The notes under the pieces: model-generated
The model's input: only the letters and a program-made list of their open reading frames with translations
The model's database searches: none
Told to the model about the DNA's origin: nothing
NCBI RefSeq assembly: GCF_029407905.1
Contig: NC_073628.1
Coordinates: 17,203,501 to 17,267,500 of the forward strand
DNA: 64,000 bases
Direction of reading: 5' to 3'
Source: Bubalus kerabau
Taxonomy: Eukaryota; Chordata; Mammalia; Artiodactyla; Bovidae
Translations under genes and position numbers: made by a program
Shown: positions 1 to 11,100 of the stretch, one piece after another
Layout: every line of letters starts with the position of its first letter
Numbering within the stretch: position 1 is the stretch's first letter

Positions 1-709
1 ATGATGAGTCGTCTCTATTCTCAATACTCGAAGTATCTGTGGCATAGATAAACATTTGGAGGGCCTGACTTAAAAGAGATCATGAAAAGCAGCATCCTTT
101 GGCTCATATTTGTCTGTAAGTCTCTTATCCATCAGCATGGTGTCCTGTCCTGTGCTCTGATTTTAAGTACATCCATCAAGCCCAATTGCCCATAAACAGC
201 AGAAAGGCTCTGTTACGAAGCCGTGTTTGGGAGGGAAGATGTAAACTACCCTTTGTTGTGATGGTCTCAGTGTGTGTGCTCTGTTCTCTCACTTAGAGGC
301 AAATTGCTGTGGGTAAAACATGCATTTTGTGCTCAGATGCCATCCCAGTCTTTGTTCAAGCACACTCTGCAGAGGCACAGTACAGGGTGGTAGTTTGAAA
401 TAATCTCCTTGGTTTCTCTCATCATATTTGTTTGTCTCTCCACTGATGGGCAGAATTCAGAAGCCCTTGGTGGGTCTCTCTGTCCTTCAGCCCCACCTCA
501 ACCAACCAGGCCTTCAGCATCCTGGGGACCCTCTGGAAGTCACACCTTCTCTGTTTGCTCTAGTGATCCACTCTCAAGGGAGGCAGGAACCACATTAACA
601 ATTAAAGTACCTACAAGAAGGCAGCCAGAGCTTCCTTTTGGCTTCCCTGGCAATAGGGGATCATCCTGGGTAAATTCGTTACGCTTCTAAATTTGTAAAG
701 ACAAATGGT
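1..709. other. Unique DNA, no gene seen
   Basis: No recognisable repeat, exon or RNA gene. Short open frames on both strands lack any domain signature and read as chance. Confidence 0.5.
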
Positions 710-720
710 AAAATTTAAAA

Positions 721-931
721 GGGCTTCCCAAGTGGCACAGTGGTAAAGAATCTGCCTGCCAATGCAGGAGACATGGGTTTGATCCCTAGGTCTGGAAGAT
801 CCCCTGGAGAAAGAAATGGCAACCCACTCCAGTATTCTTGTCAGGAGAATCCCATGGGCAGAGGTGCTTGGCAAGGCTCTACAGTTCATGACATCACAAA
901 GAATTGGAGGACTTAGCGACTAAACAACAAC
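721..931 (+). mobile_element. Bov-tA SINE
   Basis: Ruminant tRNA-Glu-derived SINE in sense orientation. The head GGCTTCCC..GTGGCACAG is followed by a B-box-like GGTTTGATCCC and the Bov-A body (CCACTCCAGTATTCTTG). It ends in a CAACAACAA-type tail. AAAATTT at 710-716 and again at 932-938 is a probable short TSD. It is moderately diverged and non-coding. Confidence 0.92.
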
Positions 932-1199
932 AAAATTTTAACAAGTTCTGCTTAGCTAAAAAATAAAAAGAAAAAGATGAGTTGGGCAGTGGGAGAAAAA
1001 AAGAATGGCAAAGAAAGAAGAGGAAGGTGTCAGGCATCTCACTTGCCTTTCCTCTACCCTGGTTATCAAAAGAGCAAAGAAACCCCCACCCCACTTTCTC
1101 CACCCAGATGCACAGGTCTGAGGTTTTCATGTGGCCCAAGTAAGTGCCCTGCTTGAAAGGAAAGCAGGAACAGCCATGGAGTAGCTGAGATTCCTGAGA

Positions 1200-1540
1200 T
1201 CACTCCACAAATTAAAACCTTTTATCAGCCTCTAATAGCTGTGCAAACTAATTATATTTTGGCCAAACCTTGCCAAAGACTCCCCCGAGGTATTATTATA
1301 AAATTTTGAGCTTGGAAATGCGTCCCCATTCTGTCAACATCAGGATGTTTCAGCTGCAGGAATGGAGCTCCGGATCATTTTAGCTTCCATGATGTGCTTT
1401 GCATACGCGTGGCATTTGCAGGCTGGTGGGGGCGGGAGGAGAGCGGAGAGGGTACAGCTGTATTTGAAAGCGCACAGGAGTGTGTTGCCTGCCTGCCATC
1501 ACATTTCAGACGCAGGGGCTGAGTTTTGAGAAGGATCCAT
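1200..1540. promoter_or_regulatory. Candidate conserved noncoding element
   Basis: A repeat-free block beginning AT-rich, with ACTAATTATA near 1245, a split NFI-like palindrome (TTGGCC...TTGCCAAAG) near 1259-1278, and an octamer-like TTTGCATA near 1400 followed by a CpG-containing G-rich stretch. No open frame is convincing. The regulatory reading is inference from composition and motifs only. Confidence 0.3.
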
Positions 1541-2850
1541 TTTTTTTCTCTCCCAAATTTTAAGGAGCTGCTGTAGGGAATCTTAGTTCATTCAACATCT
1601 CTGTTGAAAAAGCTTCTAACTTAGCAGGGAGGGTATGTCATCTACCTTCTCAGGGCCCCAGTTCTTCACATGTAGTCCCCAGAATGACACTGTTCAAATC
1701 CTTGGTTAGGACTCAGAGCAAATTCTGGAGGGGCAGGGGAAACTTTCTCCAAGAGCTTGATAAGAAGTTGTTAGAGTCTCGGAGGATTTAGGTTTACAGA
1801 TAATAAAGGTTCACATCCCATGTGGTTGAAATGAAGTTTTTAGCTACCAGTGTTTGTTTACCAAACACAAAGGGACAGTGTGACACTTAGAGGTACATGG
1901 AGGCACTCCTTATGCCTGTGAGGGCTGGCAGGTCCCTCCCACATCCTTCTGGATAATTCTCTACAGCAAATGTTCCCATCCTCAAGCACAGAGTCCCATG
2001 AAACCTTCAACGTCAAAGGTGACTGGAGAAGCCAGCTTCTCTGTTCGAGACCTGGTGTTCATTTCCCTTGCTGGCCTTATTTAGTCTGAGAGCAGGAGAA
2101 TGAGTAAGATGACCTTCCAATGTACGTGGGCAACATAGGACAGTGTGTACTGACCACTGCCAGAACTGACCATCTGCCTAACTTTTTGACCAGCCGAGGG
2201 CCACTGGGTGCAGCCAGGAAGCCTGGAGCGTGTTGCCCAATGGTCGGGGGAGAGTTTTCGGGGGCTGGCACTTCATGCTGCAGCCCCTCCAGCCCTGCAG
2301 TGTGGCCCAGAGCCCTGCCAGGGCCAGAGCAGAGGCAGGGGATTGGGGATCAAGGAGGCTGCCAGGGTCTAGACGCTCCCCCACCAAAGGGTCCCGAGTT
2401 CCTTTTTGTCTCTGCCATCTGCCATCCCATCTCCAGGGTTCCCAGGATGGGTTCATCCAATTCTTGAATTCTTTCCAGTTGTCTCTAATTACACTGCAGG
2501 TCCGTAAATCATCCCAGGCTGGGGCTGACAGGGAGTGACACGGGCACCCTGCCACTCGAAGCCAAGGGGCTCCAAGCCCCACCTGCCACAGGGACCTCCC
2601 AGGCAGCTACCCGTCACTGCTTGGGGCAGACAGGAAGGACAACCAGTCACTCAGCCCCCCGTGCCCCAGGGACCTCCCTGTTCCTGGGTCAGCCCTGAAT
2701 ATGGGTTCTTGCCCTGAAGCTGCCTCCAGCAATGCAGTCAGGGCTGGAAGAGTTTATTTAGGCTTTGTGTGTGGAGCGGAGGTGGTGATCCCTGTGTCCC
2801 TATTGAAGGCAGCTGAGCAGAAAGGTGATGTTATTTTACCTGGAATTTTA
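1541..2850. other. Unique DNA, no gene seen
   Basis: Becomes GC-rich after about 2160. Overlapping frames of 100-134 codons on both strands (2120-2582) have no domain, no exon context and proline/serine-rich composition typical of GC-driven chance frames. Confidence 0.45.
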
Positions 2851-2975
2851 GCAAGTTGGGACAGTGCTTCTCAGATTTCACTAAATACTGTGATAGATTG
2901 ATTCCTTGGTTCTCAGGTGGGTCTAGAAATCTGCATTTTAAACACACACCCCGAGTGCCTCGTGGGCGGTGACCC
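2851..2975 (+). mobile_element. MER5-like hAT-Charlie fragment
   Basis: CAGTGCTTCTCAGATTTCA at the left and TCTGCATTTTAAACACACACC further on match the layout of a short non-autonomous MER5-type DNA transposon (a CAGTGGTTCTCAAA-like end, then GAATCTGCATTTCTAAC). It is strongly diverged, so the family call is from memory of the consensus. Confidence 0.55.
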
Positions 2976-3239
2976 AGAACCCCACCTGAAGGACGGCTGG
3001 GCATCGGGTTCCACCCTCCCTCTCTCTGGCGGTGGCTCTGTGAGGTGCTGATGTTCTCATTCCAACCTCGGCATTCCAGTAAGGACTCAGATCCCTCTGA
3101 TGAGAGCCACACTCAGCCTCTCTGGCACGAGCACCTCAGGCCCAGCCCAGGTGTCACGTCGCTCCAAGACCTGCAAACTGCAATGCTTAGGCCCTGGAGG
3201 GAGCCTGGCACCCCCAGCCCCTGGCTTCTAGGGCACAGA

Positions 3240-3530
3240 TTGCTGGCTAATGGGGCGGAGCTAGCCGGAGTGCCTTCTATTAATGGAGCAGAATATAAAC
3301 AGAATAAAGCCTTCATTTCCCAGGCTGTGGTTTCATTATTAATATACTTTACAGTTCACGGGTTGTAGTCCGCGCCCGTGTTTTCTCAGCTGGTGTAATC
3401 TGCGGCTCCGAGTGAGAACAGTCATAAAATTTTCATTTCCAGTTGAATGTGCGTCCAATTCGCCGTGAAATGTTCTATCTGTCGTGAATATTAAGTGCAC
3501 TGAAGCAGTGGCTGCTGGATTAGGTGGGGA
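3240..3530. promoter_or_regulatory. Candidate conserved noncoding element
   Basis: Repeat-free block with clustered TAAT/ATTA cores (CTATTAATGGAG, TCATTATTAATATAC near 3280-3350) next to a stretch that keeps several CpGs in an AT-rich setting (GTAGTCCGCGCCCG near 3365, GTCCAATTCGCCG near 3453, CTGTCGTGAATATTAAG). Retained CpGs with homeodomain-type cores suggest constrained regulatory DNA. No reading frame fits it. Confidence 0.35.
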
Positions 3531-4904
3531 GGCTCCTGGGCCCCTCCCAGGCCGGGCAGAGGATGAGGCTCCCTGGCCCGGGCCGGGACTGTCCCAGGGA
3601 AGCCCCTGGAAGAAGGAAAATGGGCACTGAGGTGGCTGAGGGTCAAGGGAACAGAGATGGATAGCTGGGGGCCAGGGAAGAGCCAGCCATTGGGCAGGAG
3701 GTCAAAGGGGTCTGGAATTCAAGTGCAGGGAAGTAGGGGCAAAGTAGTGCGGGCAGGGAGGCCCCTGGGCAGGCGGGATGGTGGAAAGCAGCTGCCTTGA
3801 GAGGGGCAGGTGGGATAGGGGCAGGATGGACGGGGTCGGCAGTTGGGAAAGCATTGCTGTTGCCTGCATGGCCTTCAGACCTGGAGCAGGCAACAGCAGC
3901 AGGGGCTTGGTCCTGGGAATCGGTGTCACCAGCTGCCCGCTGCCCAGAGGGGAATTATTTGCCTTCTGGCACTAACTTCATCCTTCTTTCTTTCTCACTG
4001 CCTGTACTTGGCCACCAGCCAGTTCTGGCTTCCAGGTGCCTCCCTCCTCCCCTGATGCCTGGGGAGCCTGCAGTCAGGGCGGGGGGCCCTCACCCTTCCC
4101 TCTGGGAGCAGCACCCGCCTGCAGTAAGCCAGGCTTTCTTCCTGGATGCCGGGAGCCAGCATGAGGAACTCCGCCCGTGGCAAAGGTCACCAGCCCACCA
4201 CAGGGCAGCTGAGATGGGATGGGTGGCCTCCTGGGCTCCGCTCCACTTGGTCCTCTAGCCACCCTCCAGGTTCTTCCCTCCCCTGGGCCAGCGCCCGTGC
4301 TGGAGTGTTTCCTGTGCTCCCCGTTGCCCCAGGCTGGAGGGAGTGACAGGCTGGAGGACGGAGCTGGAGCCAGTGGAGGCTATGGCCTCAGGCCCACAAC
4401 TTCATTAGTGGTGGCAGGAGAGCGGGCTGTGCCCTCGGGAGAACACGGGAAGAATCTCCTGGCGCTGCTGGTTGCTGGAGGCCAGTCCAGGCCCGGGGCC
4501 AAGCCTGCACGGCCCCCCGGGCAGGCAGGAGAGTCCCAGCCAGCCAGCGGGGAGAGAAACAGAGGTGTGCAAGTGTGAGTGTGTGTGTGTGCATGTCTGT
4601 GTATACACAGTCAGAAATCCAGAGCCAAGAGGCTAGCGCACCCTTGGCTGTTTACATGAAGAGCTCCCACCCGCCCAGGGTTGAGCATTGCCCTCCCTGC
4701 CCATGCAGGACCATAGCTATGGGCATCCAGGATGTCTTCTTGGTTCCAGAGCAGAACCCAAGGTGGAGCCGGAAGAAAATGCCCATGTTCTGATGGAGAG
4801 GTGTTCCCCCAGCCCCCCAATTCCGTGTTTGGCTCCCTCTCTTAGTTTCCAGTTGTTTCCATGTTGTATTCAAATCACTTTCTGTTTCTCGAATACACAC
4901 CAAC
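3531..4904. other. GC-rich unique DNA, no gene seen
   Basis: G-rich on the plus strand at 3530-3900, then mixed. The 153-codon frame at 3797-4258 is shadowed by other frames of similar length and has no domain. A short imperfect TG run lies near 4575-4600. Confidence 0.45.
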
Positions 4905-4917
4905 TAGGAGACATAAG

Positions 4918-5244
4918 GGCTTCCCTGGTAGCTCAGCTATAAAGACTCCACCCATAATACATGAGACCCCAGTTCAATTCCTGGGTCAGGAAGATCCCCT
5001 GGAGAAGGGACAGGCTACCCACTCCAGTATTCTTGGGCTTCCCTGGTGGCTCAGATGGTAAAGAATCCGCCTGCAGTGCTTGAGACCTGGGTTTGATCCC
5101 TGGGTTGGGAAGATCCCTGGGGGAGGTCATTGCAACCCACTCTAATATTCTTGCCTGGAGAATCCCCATGGAGAGTGGAGCCTGGTAGGTTACAGTCCAT
5201 GGGGTCGCAAAGAGTCAGATACAACTGAGAGACTAAGCATAGCA
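4918..5244 (+). mobile_element. Bov-tA SINE with duplicated tRNA-like head
   Basis: A first head unit runs from GGCTTCCCTGGTAGCTCAG to CCAGTATTCTTG at 5036. It is joined directly to a second complete Bov-tA starting GGCTTCCCTGGTGGCTCAG. The composite is bounded by an exact 13-bp TSD, TAGGAGACATAAG, at 4905-4917 and 5245-5257. It therefore inserted as one unit and is not two independent insertions. Confidence 0.93.
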
Positions 5245-5257
5245 TAGGAGACATAAG

Positions 5258-5880
5258 TTGGGGAGAAAAACTTGAAAACAACCTGACAAGGAAGGTAAAG
5301 CAATCAAAGATGAGTAGCACACCATCAAAATCCTAAATGTACCCAGTTTCAGTCCCGGGGCCGAGAGCCTGTCCTTTCTCACACTGACTGCACCCCTACT
5401 CCTCTTAATTGCAGCAGCACCTTGGGAACAATCTCAGAATTGCTCACAGTGGGGCATACACAAGCTAAAACTGAGTGATGTGATCAAAGATGACGAAAAC
5501 ACCCAGAAAACCTTGCCCGAGCCTCAGGGGGCCCTTGTCTTCCAGGGCCCTGCAGGGGTAGCAGGCCAGACCTGCTACAGCCAAGTCTCTGCAGATGCCC
5601 CTCCCTCTACCCAGGATACCACTTCATCACCCCCCACCCAGCCGACCCCCAAACATCTCACTCACTCTGCAGTCCTTCCAGAGTCAGTTTACATTGGGCC
5701 CCCCGGGGACCCCCTTGGCACCTCCAAAGCATAGTTCCTCTCCTGGGTGTCACCTGGACATGCACCCCCTCCCTTCCAGGGCTCATCGCGCAGGGCTCAT
5801 TGTCTGTCTGCATGTCCAGCTCCCTGGAGAGACAGTGAGGTTTTCAAGCAGGGACTGTGGAACCTCCACCCTTTAATAGA
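5258..5880. other. Unique DNA, no gene seen
   Basis: Open frames at 5480-5734 and 5595-5876 are short, proline-rich and lack domain or splice context. No repeat recognised. Confidence 0.45.
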
Positions 5881-5884
5881 CATC

Positions 5885-6375
5885 AAATCCAGAGCCTGGG
5901 AGCCTGGGCTTTGAAATTAGACAAACATGGATTTTTAACCCAAGAGCAGCCCCTTCTGTGTTGTGAAACTGACTGAATACTACAATATACTTGTGCATGG
6001 ATCAATTTCCTGTTCTCTAAAATGGGGCTAAGTAGCTTCCTTAGGGGCTTCCCAGGTGGTACCAGTGGTAAAGAACCCACCTGCCAATGTTGGAGACATA
6101 AGAGACCCGAGTTCGATCCCTGGGTCGGGAAGTTCCCCTGGAGGAAAAAATGTCGACCCACTCCAGTGTTCTTGCCTGAAGAGTCCCATGGGCAGAGAAG
6201 CCTGGCAGGCTATGGTCCAGGGGGTCGCAAAGAGTTGGACACGACTGAAGTGACTGAGCAGAGCATACAGTTTACTTAAAGGCAGGTGGTAACATATCTG
6301 TGGGATAATAGATGTCACAGGAAACTTAGAACAGTATTGAACATAAAATAGTGCTTTAGTGAAGGCTGGTTTCCT
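5885..6375 (-). mobile_element. MIR SINE (antisense), split by a Bov-tA
   Basis: 5885-6040 reads as antisense MIR (CTTTGAAATTAGACAAACATGG, then TGTTCTCTAAAATGGGG). The match resumes after the Bov-tA at about 6300-6375 (ACTTAGAACAGTATTGAACAT, compared with the MIR CTTAGAACAGTGCCTGGCAC). The ancient SINE was interrupted by the young one. Confidence 0.6.
6043..6270 (+). mobile_element. Bov-tA SINE
   Basis: Sense copy with the subfamily insert ACATAAGAGACCC before the B-box GAGTTCGATCCC. The body is complete through GTTGGACACGACTGAAG. It is inserted into the MIR remnant. Confidence 0.92.
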
Positions 6376-8514
6376 TTCCTTTAAGAAACATCTCTTCTTT
6401 CAAAAAACTGTTGATTAAGGAAGATTCATGTAGTAAAATGCAAAATGAATGAATGTTTCAGATTCAAATTCTATGAGGGATTCAGAAGGAAAAGATCATC
6501 AAGATCAAGTGGTGGGGAAGGTCTGCCAAGACGAGTTGACCCTCCAAGTGACCCTTGATTTAGATAGAGTGTCTTTTTATTCTGAATCTAAGAGGTTGGC
6601 TTTCTGCACATTTGTACGTTTCTTTCTCTCTCTCTCCCTCTTTCTCTCCCTTCTATTCTCTGACCCTTTCCCTTTATTGGAGCTGAAAGTTTAGCTCATG
6701 CTTTCTACCTCGTGGAGTTTTATCCCATGTACTTCTTTAACCTTAAAATAAAATCGTTAACCTCTCAGAAAGGTCTTAATTCCTGGGATCTTCTGAGAGC
6801 ATCATCTTCTCCCCATTGGCCCTGGAGAGAAGGGCCTGAAATGACGCTGAATGGTCACAGTACAGAGCGTCTACACACGGCAGAAAATGGAGAAATTAAC
6901 AGGAACTGCTCTTCGACTAAGCATGCCTTCCGCATCCTTAATTCTGCCCCTTGTTGCTCAGAACTCCCGCCCTTCAACTGCATTCAAAATGAATCCCCCA
7001 GCGGCCCCTTCTCAGAGAAGGACAGGGGGAAAAAACTGTACATCCTTCTCCTGGCTTGTCACTGCGGAGTTGAGATAATAATAGTCTTTTTCTGATCCCC
7101 TGAACTTTCCCATCTGCTTCATAAAACAATGGCAATTTTTCCCTTGCTCTGTCTTCCCCTCTCTCTCTTTTATTTTTATCCTCCTACACTATAATTTAAA
7201 ACTGTGGCAGTGCTAGAGCCCTTGAGTTTTTTTCCCCTTTCTTCTCCCCTTGCTTTAATACATGACTGTTATTTAAAATGGCCTTTCATCTGAGCACGGG
7301 AAGCTGCCTGGCCTGGGCTCTTGCCTTGTGCCTTTGTGGAGGGAGGGTAGGGCCAGCCTGGCCCCTGGCTTAGCCCAGGACCTGCTTCCGTGAAAGTCAG
7401 GAGTGTTGTTTGTGTGTTTGTTCCATTCCCTTCTCCCAAGGCATTTTTTAGGAAGACGTCAGAAACCTAGGTCCCAGAAATGCTCCCACCTCTGAAATGG
7501 CCATCCTAGCAAGCTGGTGACTCTCAGCAGTCCACGGGACACCAGGTCCAAACAAAGCAATTCCAGCTGCATGCAGCAAGTGTGGCATGCCCACGGACGC
7601 CAGGAGGGACGTGTGTCGGCCGCCAAACACAGGGACTTTCAGCTGTTGCTATGCAAGCTTCTCCATGGGTCTTCTGCCAATCACGCCCCTCCATGCCCCC
7701 TGCCTCAGCCGGATGGCCACGCACAGGAGAGGCCAATGCCAGGGCCTGCTTTCCCAGGGGAAATGTCATCTATTTTAGACCAGGCATCACTCTGCTGTAA
7801 AATTCCTCACATGCTGCCTGTCTCTGTGTCAGTTCATTATGCCGATGCACCTGTACCTCGAAAAGTGATTTTGGCCTTGTCGTTTCTCTCCAGAGTCTCC
7901 TCTGAGCTGGCATGGGCAAAGCCATCATATTGTAAATGATCTTCATGAGGGAAGATGCCATTGCAATAAAACACAGGGACAGAACAAGGCTGAAGGCTAG
8001 AATATAGAGTGTGCGTAGGGGGGTTAGAGGGAGGCCCGGCCCACACTCGTGGAGATGATCACTCGGCTCTTTGGAACATGCAGCCATCTCGCCAGCTGGA
8101 GACGAAACCTCCGGGGAGGACAGGGAGTGCCTGGCCCCAGCTGGTCTGCTGGGGAGGCCACAGACCCGCTGGAAACGGACGCAGTTTGCATCCTAGCCTG
8201 TGAGCTGACTCCTTAGCTGTGGTATCCAGACCAATGGGTGGCAGGAGGAGGTTCCCGGATGTCTGGTCTCTTCATTCAGGTTTTGGGGCTTGTTCTTTTG
8301 GATTAGGTGTCAGAGCTTCTGTCCCTTCCTCTCCTCTGGAAAACTCCCTTCTCTTAAACACTGGGGATCATATTTAAAGCCACCGAGATATAAAGTTAAG
8401 AGGGACCTTGGATTCTTGGTGAAGGAGATTTCCAGCCCCAAGGTGGTGACACAGGTCTAGGCCACAGCCACCTGCCCTCCTCCGTAACTTGATGAAGAGT
8501 AACTATAATCAGGA
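6376..8514. other. Unique DNA, no gene seen
   Basis: Mixed composition with a CT-rich run near 6620-6660. Frames at 6712-7095, 7517-7939 and 7770-8087 are not supported by any domain. Portions near 7100-7280 and 7870-7990 are repeat-free and could be conserved, but nothing specific is visible. Confidence 0.45.
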
Positions 8515-8530
8515 ACTTACCTTCCTCTGA

Positions 8531-8741
8531 TGGGCTTCCCTGGTGGCTCAGACGGTAAAGACTCTGCCTGCAATGTAGGAGACCTGGGTTCAATCCCTGG
8601 GTTGGGAACATCCCCTGGAGAAGGGAACGGCTACCCACTGCAGTATTCTTGCCTAGAGAATCCCATGGACAGAGGAGTCTGGTGGGCTACACTCCATGGG
8701 GTCATAAAGAGTCAGACATGACTGAGACACTAACATTTTAC
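8531..8741 (+). mobile_element. Bov-tA SINE
   Basis: Full sense copy. The TSD is ACTTACCTTCCTCTGA at 8515-8530 and ACTTACCTACCTCTGA at 8742-8757, matching 15 of 16 bases. Confidence 0.95.
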
Positions 8742-8845
8742 ACTTACCTACCTCTGACAGTCTCCAGGGCTGTCAGAATATTTTAAATGTGTCTGCCACC
8801 ATTCCAATTTCATAGCCATTGCTGACCTACACTGTGATTAAGAAT

Positions 8846-9292
8846 AATTTTTATTGAAGTACAGTTGATTTACAATGTTGTGTTAATTTCTGCCATACAG
8901 CAAAGTGATGCAGCTATATATATATATACACATTCTTTTTCATGGTTTTATGGATAGTGAATATAGTTTCCTGTGCTATAGAGTAAGACCTTGTTGTCTA
9001 TCCATCTTGTATGTGATGGCTTGCATCTGCTCATGTCAGCCTCCCACTCCATTCCTCCCCACACCTCAGCCACCCTTAGTCTGTTCTCTGTGTCCCTGAG
9101 CCTGTTTCTATTTTTGTAGGTAGGTTCACTTCTGTCAGACTTCAGATTTCACATGTAAGTGATGCTGTGATTCTTTCTTTCTCTCTTTGACTTATTTTAC
9201 TAGGTGTGACCGTCTCCAGTTACATCCATATTGCTGCAAATGGCACCGTTTCTCTTTTATGGCTGAGTAGTATTCCATTGTATAGATGTGCC
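8846..9292 (-). mobile_element. Artiodactyl L1 3' end (antisense)
   Basis: Reads as the reverse of a cetartiodactyl L1 3' region: TTTATTGAAGTACAGTTGAT, a short TA run, then GGCTGAGTAGTATTCCATTG at the right. Diverged TSDs TTGCTGACCTACACTGTGAT.. (8819-8845) and TTGCTGACCTACAGTATAAT.. (9293-9318) flank it. The element is a short 5'-truncated insertion. Confidence 0.88.
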
Positions 9293-9319
9293 TTGCTGAC
9301 CTACAGTATAATTAAAAAT

Positions 9320-10760
9320 CTAGTTTTGAGTTAAGGTTTCCTACAACTTTCATTTATCACATTTTTATCACATTCTTTGCTCTTCATCCCTCCCTGCACC
9401 TCCATCTAGAATTGATTATTTATTTAAATTTATTTATTTTTTTCCTGCTTAAAGTACTGTGGTTAGGGCTTATTCTAGTGTGATCTGTTTGTAACTTTTT
9501 TGTTGTTGTTAGTTTTGTTTAGTAAAAATGACCTATTTTGACCTGATTCCTGAAAGGAACTCTTTTGGGTTATAGAAGTTTGAGTGGAGAGGTGTTTCTC
9601 TTCAGCTTTGTTAGATCTTGACTTCCAACATCACTGTTGGGGGTCAGTCTTCCATCTTACTTTTGCTTCGATGGATGCGATCTATCTTGCTCTCCCATCT
9701 CCCACAGTCCTCAATTCTTTTAAGGCTTTTTCTTTGTGTTTGTTCACACTTCTGTCTGCTGTGTCTAGGCATAGATTTCTATTTTTACGTGGCTTGGGAT
9801 TTGTTGGTATTCTTGAATTTGTGGATGATATTTCTGCTAGTTAGTTCATGGAAAATTCTCACCCATGACCTCTTTTCTCCTGTCCCTTTCTCCCTTTCTC
9901 TTCTCTGGAATTCCTTCCTGAATGTGCCAGAATGTTCCTTCAATCTGTGATCCTTACTTACTTTTGTATTTCTCTGTCTTTGTGTCTCTGTGTTCTATGT
10001 ACTGGTAATTTCTTCTGACTTATCCTGCAGTTCATTGATTCTCTCTTTAGCTAAGTCACATCTTTCTGTTTTTGTATTTTGAGAAGTCTTACTGTGTTTT
10101 CCTCAAATATGCTATGTACTCTTCACGGTTTCATTTTCCACAATGGATTTTCAAATTTGTCACTCATCATTTTATAAAAGCAAACACGGCTGTTTTACCG
10201 TCTCTGTTTCCTAATTTTTTATCTACTGGATCTGCGAGCCTTTGTGTTGTCATGTACCTTATGCTTCTTTTGCTCTTAATATCTCATTTCTTCTGTGCTT
10301 ACTAATGTTTTGCTGCATGGTGGACCTTGTGTTTAAAAAAAAAGTTTGAAACAATTTAAGCAGTAGGATTAAAGTATTTAACTTCAGAGATGCTTTGGGT
10401 TTGTGTCTGCAGGATGGTTAGGGGACTGTTCAGAATCACTTTAAGCTAAGGTCTTCTTGTTCCCTGGGTTGCCAGGTAATTCAAACCATGATGCACTTTC
10501 TTGTAAAGATGTTTAGCTTTCAGGGCACCCTCATCTTGGAGAGGAGACCTCTTGAGGCCTCAACTTGCAATAGGAGTGTTTTCCTATTAGACACCCCCAC
10601 TTCAGAAGTCTCTCGAATTTTGATTTCTGTTCCCCTGGCCTCTAGAGGTTGTCAGACACAGCAAATGCCTTCAGGTTAGGGCCCTGGTGTTTCTTGCTAC
10701 CTGTTTTCCTTTTAATTTAAGGTCCAAATTCCCTACCAGGAAGGAATCTCTTTAGTGTCT
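9320..10760 (-). mobile_element. Old L1M LINE fragment (antisense)
   Basis: T-rich plus strand with blocks typical of antisense L1M sequence (GGGATTTGTTGGTATTCTTG, TTCATTGATTCTCTC, GGTAATTTCTTCTGA). Frames are broken throughout. Open frames here, such as 9618-9950, are antisense shadows. Both boundaries are approximate. Confidence 0.7.
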
Positions 10761-10974
10761 TACTTATCTCTTTCAGTGATTTTCAATAGAAGGACTGGCT
10801 GAATAACCCAATCTGACCTTTCCAGAAATAAAAGGGTCAGTATTTTCTTAAGCCACCACCCATGTCACCCTTCCATCACATACTGAAACTTGTTCATGTG
10901 ATGATGACTGATGATGACTGACCTCATGGATTCCTCTCCAACATTCAAGGGCTGTTTGACTTTATATGAAATTG

Positions 10975-11100
10975 TTATCTTTCAAGGTCTCAGTATCTTC
11001 AGACATGAAATGAGGTTTTCACTGCCTCCCTCATAGGGTTATTGCAAAGCTAAGTACAATCAGAATACCTGGTTTTCATTGACTTGATGGTGTATATGAA
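10975..11100 (-). mobile_element. MIR/L2-type fragment (antisense)
   Basis: CAGACATGAAATGAGG and CCTCATAGGGTTATTGCAAAG match the antisense tail region shared by MIR and L2 (..CCTCATAGGGTTGTTGTGAG..). Fragmentary and diverged. Confidence 0.5.

Noticed and set aside
3797..4258. 153-codon open frame
   Set aside because: GC-rich region with overlapping frames in other phases and no protein-family resemblance.
4918..5244. Direct repeats suggesting a CRISPR-like array
   Set aside because: Only two head units inside a mammalian SINE with a TSD. No regular spacers anywhere in the window.
8531..8741. tRNA-gene-like B boxes (GGTTCAATCCC and similar)
   Set aside because: They belong to tRNA-derived SINE heads. 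The heads lack an intact cloverleaf and continue into SINE bodies. This applies to all Bov-tA and CHR copies.
9584..9950. Hydrophobic leucine/phenylalanine-rich frames resembling membrane proteins
   Set aside because: They are antisense translations of an L1M, where T-rich sequence automatically gives hydrophobic residues. The same applies to frames at 33426-36191 and 49683-49947.
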